A DNA stretch of 7,498 nt from Candidatus Oleimmundimicrobium americanum. Lineage in GTDB: Bacteria; Actinomycetota; Aquicultoria; UBA3085; Oleimmundimicrobiaceae. The position numbers were made by a program, and so were the translations under genes. This document shows, piece by piece, positions 4,874-7,498 of this stretch. Under the pieces are notes generated by a model that worked only from the letters and a program-made list of their open reading frames with translations, did no database searches and was not told the origin of the DNA. The stretch is taken from assembly GCA_002366545.1 (NCBI GenBank), contig DFBH01000029.1, forward strand, positions 1 through 7,498, given 5' to 3'. Every line of letters starts with the position of its first letter. Position 1 is the first letter of the stretch.

Positions 4874-6388
4874 GTGGCTAAAACGATAATGGTTCAAGGC
4901 ACGGCCTCAGATGTTGGGAAAAGCTTGATTGTTTGTGGGCTGTGCAGAATTTTTTCAAATAAAGGATACAAGGTTGCGCCCTATAAATCACAAAATATGT
5001 CCTTAAATTCATTTGTTACAAAAGACGGTGGCGAAATTGGGCGTGCTCAAGCTGTTCAAGCTCAGGCAGCGCGTGTTGAGCCCACAGTAGATATGAATCC
5101 GGTTTTATTAAAACCCAAAAAAGATTATAAATCTCAGGTTATAGTTCACGGAAAACCGGTTGCCGACATGACGGCACAGAAATATCACAAAAAATTTAGA
5201 AGTGATGCCTGGAGAGCGATGACTAAATCTCTTAAGAAACTCATGGGAAAATATGATGTTGTTGTAATTGAAGGAGCCGGTAGTCCCGCTGAAGTAAATT
5301 TGCGCGATTTTGATATCGTCAATATGGCTATAGCTGATCTTGTTAAAGCTCCTGTTCTGCTTGTTGCTGATATTGATAAAGGGGGAGCGCTTGCTTCAAT
5401 CGTAGGGACTCTCAGCTTAATTGAGCCCGAAGAAAGGGAGCTTATTGCCGGGATAATTATCAATAAATTCAGGGGGGACAGAAAACTTCTCGAACCCGCT
5501 TTGGATTTTTTGGAAAAGCATACGGGCAAGCCCGTCTTGGGGGTTATCCCGTATGTTCACGATATGGGAATTCAAGAAGAAGATTCGGTTTCCATTTCAA
5601 AAACGGGGGATATGTTCTCGGAAATTGATATTGTTGTTATAAGGCTGCCTCACATCTCGAATTTTACTGATTTTGATTATTTGGCGAGGGAAAGTCGAGT
5701 AAAAATGAGGTATGTGGCCTTAAAAAGTGATTTTGGAAACCCCGATGTAGTGATAATCCCCGGCAGTAAAAATACCGCTAAAGATTTAATGTGGCTTTGG
5801 TCAAACGGCTTTGTGGAAAAAATTAAAATGTTGAATAAATCCGGTGTTCCCGTAATCGGAATTTGTGGGGGTTTTCAAATGTTGGGAGAGAAGCTATACG
5901 ATCCCGAGGGTTTGGAGTCAAGACATCGAGAAATTGAAGGCGTGGGACTTTTGCCCGCGGTTACTTATTTTGGGAGAAAGAAAATTACAAAACAAATAAA
6001 AGCTTATTTTTTGCGTCCTATTGAACTTTTTCCGGGGATGGAAGGGCGAGAATTTAATGGTTATGAAATCCATTCCGGAAGAACGAAACTTTTAAAAGGT
6101 ACTCCCGTTATATCCATTCGTCGAGGAGCGGGAAAGGGGAATATAGGTGATGGGGCGGCAAGTGAAAACGGCTTAGCTTTTGGTACTTATATTCACGATT
6201 TATTTGCGGATGAAGATATAAGAAGGGGGTTTATTAATAACCTTAGGGCGAGAAAGAAATTGCCTCCTTTGAAAACTAAATCTGTCGATAATGTTGAATT
6301 TCGGGAAAAGAGTTTTGAGCGCTGGGCTTCAATTTTAAATGCTAATTTGGATATTAAAAAAGTATTTGAACTGGTGGGAATACAATGA
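4874..6388 (+). CDS. cobQ: Cobyric acid synthase (glutamine-hydrolysing)
   Basis: Cytoplasmic amidotransferase that performs the four ATP- and glutamine-dependent amidations of adenosyl-cobyrinic acid a,c-diamide (side chains b, d, e, g) to adenosyl-cobyric acid. GTG 4874 gives the N-terminus MAKTIMVQGTASDVGKS, typical of the family, 504 residues in all; GTG 4865 would add three. Numbered from 4865, the dethiobiotin-synthetase-like ATP domain spans about 7-235 (P-loop GTASDVGKS 12-20, then YKSQNMSLNSFVT and VIEGAGSPAEVNL). The class I glutamine amidotransferase domain spans about 255-455, with nucleophile C334 in GICGGFQMLG, GYEIHSGRT (H403) and GTYIHDLF (H444, the likely partner histidine). 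Where the family usually has IHG, this protein has IHD. The length is normal and there is no frameshift. The stop overlaps the cbiB start (ATGA). Confidence 0.95.
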   Translation: MAKTIMVQGTASDVGKSLIVCGLCRIFSNKGYKVAPYKSQNMSLNSFVTKDGGEIGRAQAVQAQAARVEPTVDMNPVLLKPKKDYKSQVIVHGKPVADMTAQKYHKKFRSDAWRAMTKSLKKLMGKYDVVVIEGAGSPAEVNLRDFDIVNMAIADLVKAPVLLVADIDKGGALASIVGTLSLIEPEERELIAGIIINKFRGDRKLLEPALDFLEKHTGKPVLGVIPYVHDMGIQEEDSVSISKTGDMFSEIDIVVIRLPHISNFTDFDYLARESRVKMRYVALKSDFGNPDVVIIPGSKNTAKDLMWLWSNGFVEKIKMLNKSGVPVIGICGGFQMLGEKLYDPEGLESRHREIEGVGLLPAVTYFGRKKITKQIKAYFLRPIELFPGMEGREFNGYEIHSGRTKLLKGTPVISIRRGAGKGNIGDGAASENGLAFGTYIHDLFADEDIRRGFINNLRARKKLPPLKTKSVDNVEFREKSFERWASILNANLDIKKVFELVGIQ

Positions 6389-7356
6389 ACGAAGTTTTTT
6401 ATCAAATCTTTTTTGCGTTCACTCTTGATTTAATGATTGCGGACCCGGTATTTTTGCCACATCCCGTAAGAATAATCGGTTTTTTAATTGCTAAATTTGA
6501 GGGTGTGTTAAGACGTTTTTTTAAAGGAAAACCGGAATTTGCGGGCGGAGTTATTTTAACATTGGCTGTTACGATTCCCTCCTATTTTTTTGTCAATTAT
6601 CTATTAATTTTTGCGGATGGTGTTTCAGGTTACTTAAGTATCATCATTGGGACGTATTTTATATATGCGAGTATTGCATGCAGAGAGCTTGCAGAAAGAG
6701 CAAACGATGTGCTTAAAAGATTAAAGAAAGGTGAGCTTGAAGAGGCAAGAAGATATCTTTCGGGTTTGGTCGGAAGAGACACGCAGGGTTTGGATGACGA
6801 AGGGATTAAAAGAGCCGTGATTGAGACGGTGGCGGAAAATATAAATGATGCCGTTGTGGCCCCCCTGTTTTATGCTTTCTTAGGGGGCGCGCCGTTGGCC
6901 TTCACTTACAGAGTTGTTAATACGCTCGATTCAATGGTCGGATACAGAAACGAAAAATATGCAAAATTTGGTTTTGCTTCAGCTAAACTTGACGATATAT
7001 TAAATTTTATTCCCGCACGGCTTGTAGGATTGCTCTTCCCTGTTGTTGCCTTTATTTTAAAAAAAGACGTCCGCGGTTGTGTGGATGCTATGCGCAGGGA
7101 TGCGAGGAAGCATTTAAGTCCGAATTCCGGTATCTCTGAAGCCGCGATGGCCGGAGCGTTGGGTGTTCGGCTGGGTGGCTTGAGTTTTTATGAAGGAAGG
7201 GCGGTCTCAAGAAGTGAGATGGGAAAACCAATTCGTTCACTGACAAACGACCGTGTATCCGAAGCTATTAAAATCCACTACATGATCTCTGCTCTTGCAT
7301 TAACTTCTCTTTCGTTAATCAATCTGATTTTTCACTGGCGGGGTGTGAGATTTTGA
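6385..7356 (+). CDS. cbiB: Adenosylcobinamide-phosphate synthase CbiB (CobD of aerobic nomenclature)
   Basis: Membrane enzyme that joins adenosyl-cobyric acid to (R)-1-amino-2-propanol or its phosphate, giving adenosyl-cobinamide (phosphate), the CobU substrate. The 323 residues are full length. Family signatures are IADPVFLPHPVRIIG (19-33), VGRDT (129-133), ETVAEN (147-152) followed by DAVVAPLFYAFLGG, NTLDSMVGYRNEKY (179-192), SAKLDDILNFIPARL, and RDARKHLSPNSGISEAAMAGALG. Hydrophobic segments near 8-35, 53-100, 160-175 and 210-225 and at the C-terminus (about 300-316) fit a polytopic protein. GGTGGGA (6373-6379) is 5 nt before ATG 6385, and the 4-nt overlap with cobQ implies coupling. It is also called cobD, not to be confused with the Salmonella threonine-phosphate decarboxylase of that name. 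Confidence 0.95.
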   Translation: MNEVFYQIFFAFTLDLMIADPVFLPHPVRIIGFLIAKFEGVLRRFFKGKPEFAGGVILTLAVTIPSYFFVNYLLIFADGVSGYLSIIIGTYFIYASIACRELAERANDVLKRLKKGELEEARRYLSGLVGRDTQGLDDEGIKRAVIETVAENINDAVVAPLFYAFLGGAPLAFTYRVVNTLDSMVGYRNEKYAKFGFASAKLDDILNFIPARLVGLLFPVVAFILKKDVRGCVDAMRRDARKHLSPNSGISEAAMAGALGVRLGGLSFYEGRAVSRSEMGKPIRSLTNDRVSEAIKIHYMISALALTSLSLINLIFHWRGVRF

Positions 7357-7498
7357 GAGCTATAAGTGCCGCTTTTAAGTTTCTGTCTTCAATTCCAATT
7401 AAAACCGCGGACGAAGTTAAACCTGAGGTTTTAGGGAAGTCTGTTGCTTTCTTTCCTCTTGTGGGTTTGGTTTTTGGGCTTACGTTAGCTCTTTCGAA
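7353..7498 (+). CDS. cobS: Adenosylcobinamide-GDP ribazoletransferase, 5' part only (cut by window end)
   Basis: The visible 48 codons read MRAISAAFKFLSSIPIKTAD and continue with EVKPEVLGKSVAFFPLVGLV. The pattern FLSSIPI, then LGKSVAFFPLVGLVFG, is the N-terminus of CobS, the membrane enzyme that condenses adenosyl-GDP-cobinamide with alpha-ribazole (phosphate) in the last assembly step. The only usual in-frame start is TTG 7353, which overlaps the cbiB stop (TGA 7354-7356); GGGG (7340-7343) 9 nt upstream can serve as ribosome site. The catalytic DGxADxxDG region would lie beyond the window. The position directly after cobU, cobQ and cbiB fits the pathway. Confidence 0.85.
   Translation, partial: MRAISAAFKFLSSIPIKTADEVKPEVLGKSVAFFPLVGLVFGLTLALS

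Noticed and set aside
4694..4897. Minus-strand reading frame of 67 codons in the cobU-cobQ gap
   Set aside because: It reads through element C and into the start of cobQ on the opposite strand; no sign of a protein family.

Overview
The window is one strand-uniform corrinoid (vitamin B12) uptake and assembly cluster. In order it holds a B12-type binding lipoprotein (btuF-like), a FecCD-family permease (btuC-like), an ABC ATPase with an extra C-terminal domain (btuD-like), cobU, cobQ, cbiB and the first 48 codons of cobS, which runs off the right edge. All are on the + strand. Four junctions are tight: 0 nt between btuC and btuD, and overlaps at btuD/cobU (13 nt), cobQ/cbiB (4 nt, ATGA) and cbiB/cobS (about 4 nt). 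This points to translational coupling in an operon.

The genes form a coherent route. BtuFCD would import cobalamin, cobinamide or other corrinoids. CobQ amidates adenosyl-cobyrinic acid a,c-diamide to adenosyl-cobyric acid, and CbiB attaches the aminopropanol arm to give adenosyl-cobinamide (phosphate). CobU phosphorylates and guanylylates it, and CobS joins GDP-cobinamide to alpha-ribazole. Having CobQ and CbiB next to an importer implies late de novo assembly as well as salvage. Not seen in the window are the adenosyltransferase, cobT, cobC, the threonine-phosphate decarboxylase and corrin-ring genes.

Three gaps carry the unusual sequence. The left leader (1-485) has a probable terminator from an upstream gene, a run of small palindromes and a 124-nt imperfect hairpin, but no cobalamin riboswitch that I can recognise. 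The btuF-btuC gap (1446-1839) and the cobU-cobQ gap (4647-4873) are built almost entirely of repeats: a 19-nt palindromic unit (CCTGTCCGCCTCTGGCGGG type), roughly 90-110-nt inverted-repeat elements with CGTCAYTG-like ends, and purine-rich degenerate heptamer runs. One copy of the 19-nt unit sits inside a larger element that lacks it elsewhere in the same window, so the unit looks insertable. Repeat ends also abut the start regions of btuC and cobQ.

The organism is a bacterium of low to middling GC with A/T-rich codon choice, frequent GTG/TTG starts and clear Shine-Dalgarno sites. The binding protein is a lipoprotein and there is no TonB-dependent receptor here, which fits a Gram-positive-type or candidate-phylum lineage, but nothing in the window fixes the taxon. 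The coding content is a known pathway; the best leads are the intergenic repeats and the BtuD C-terminal domain.
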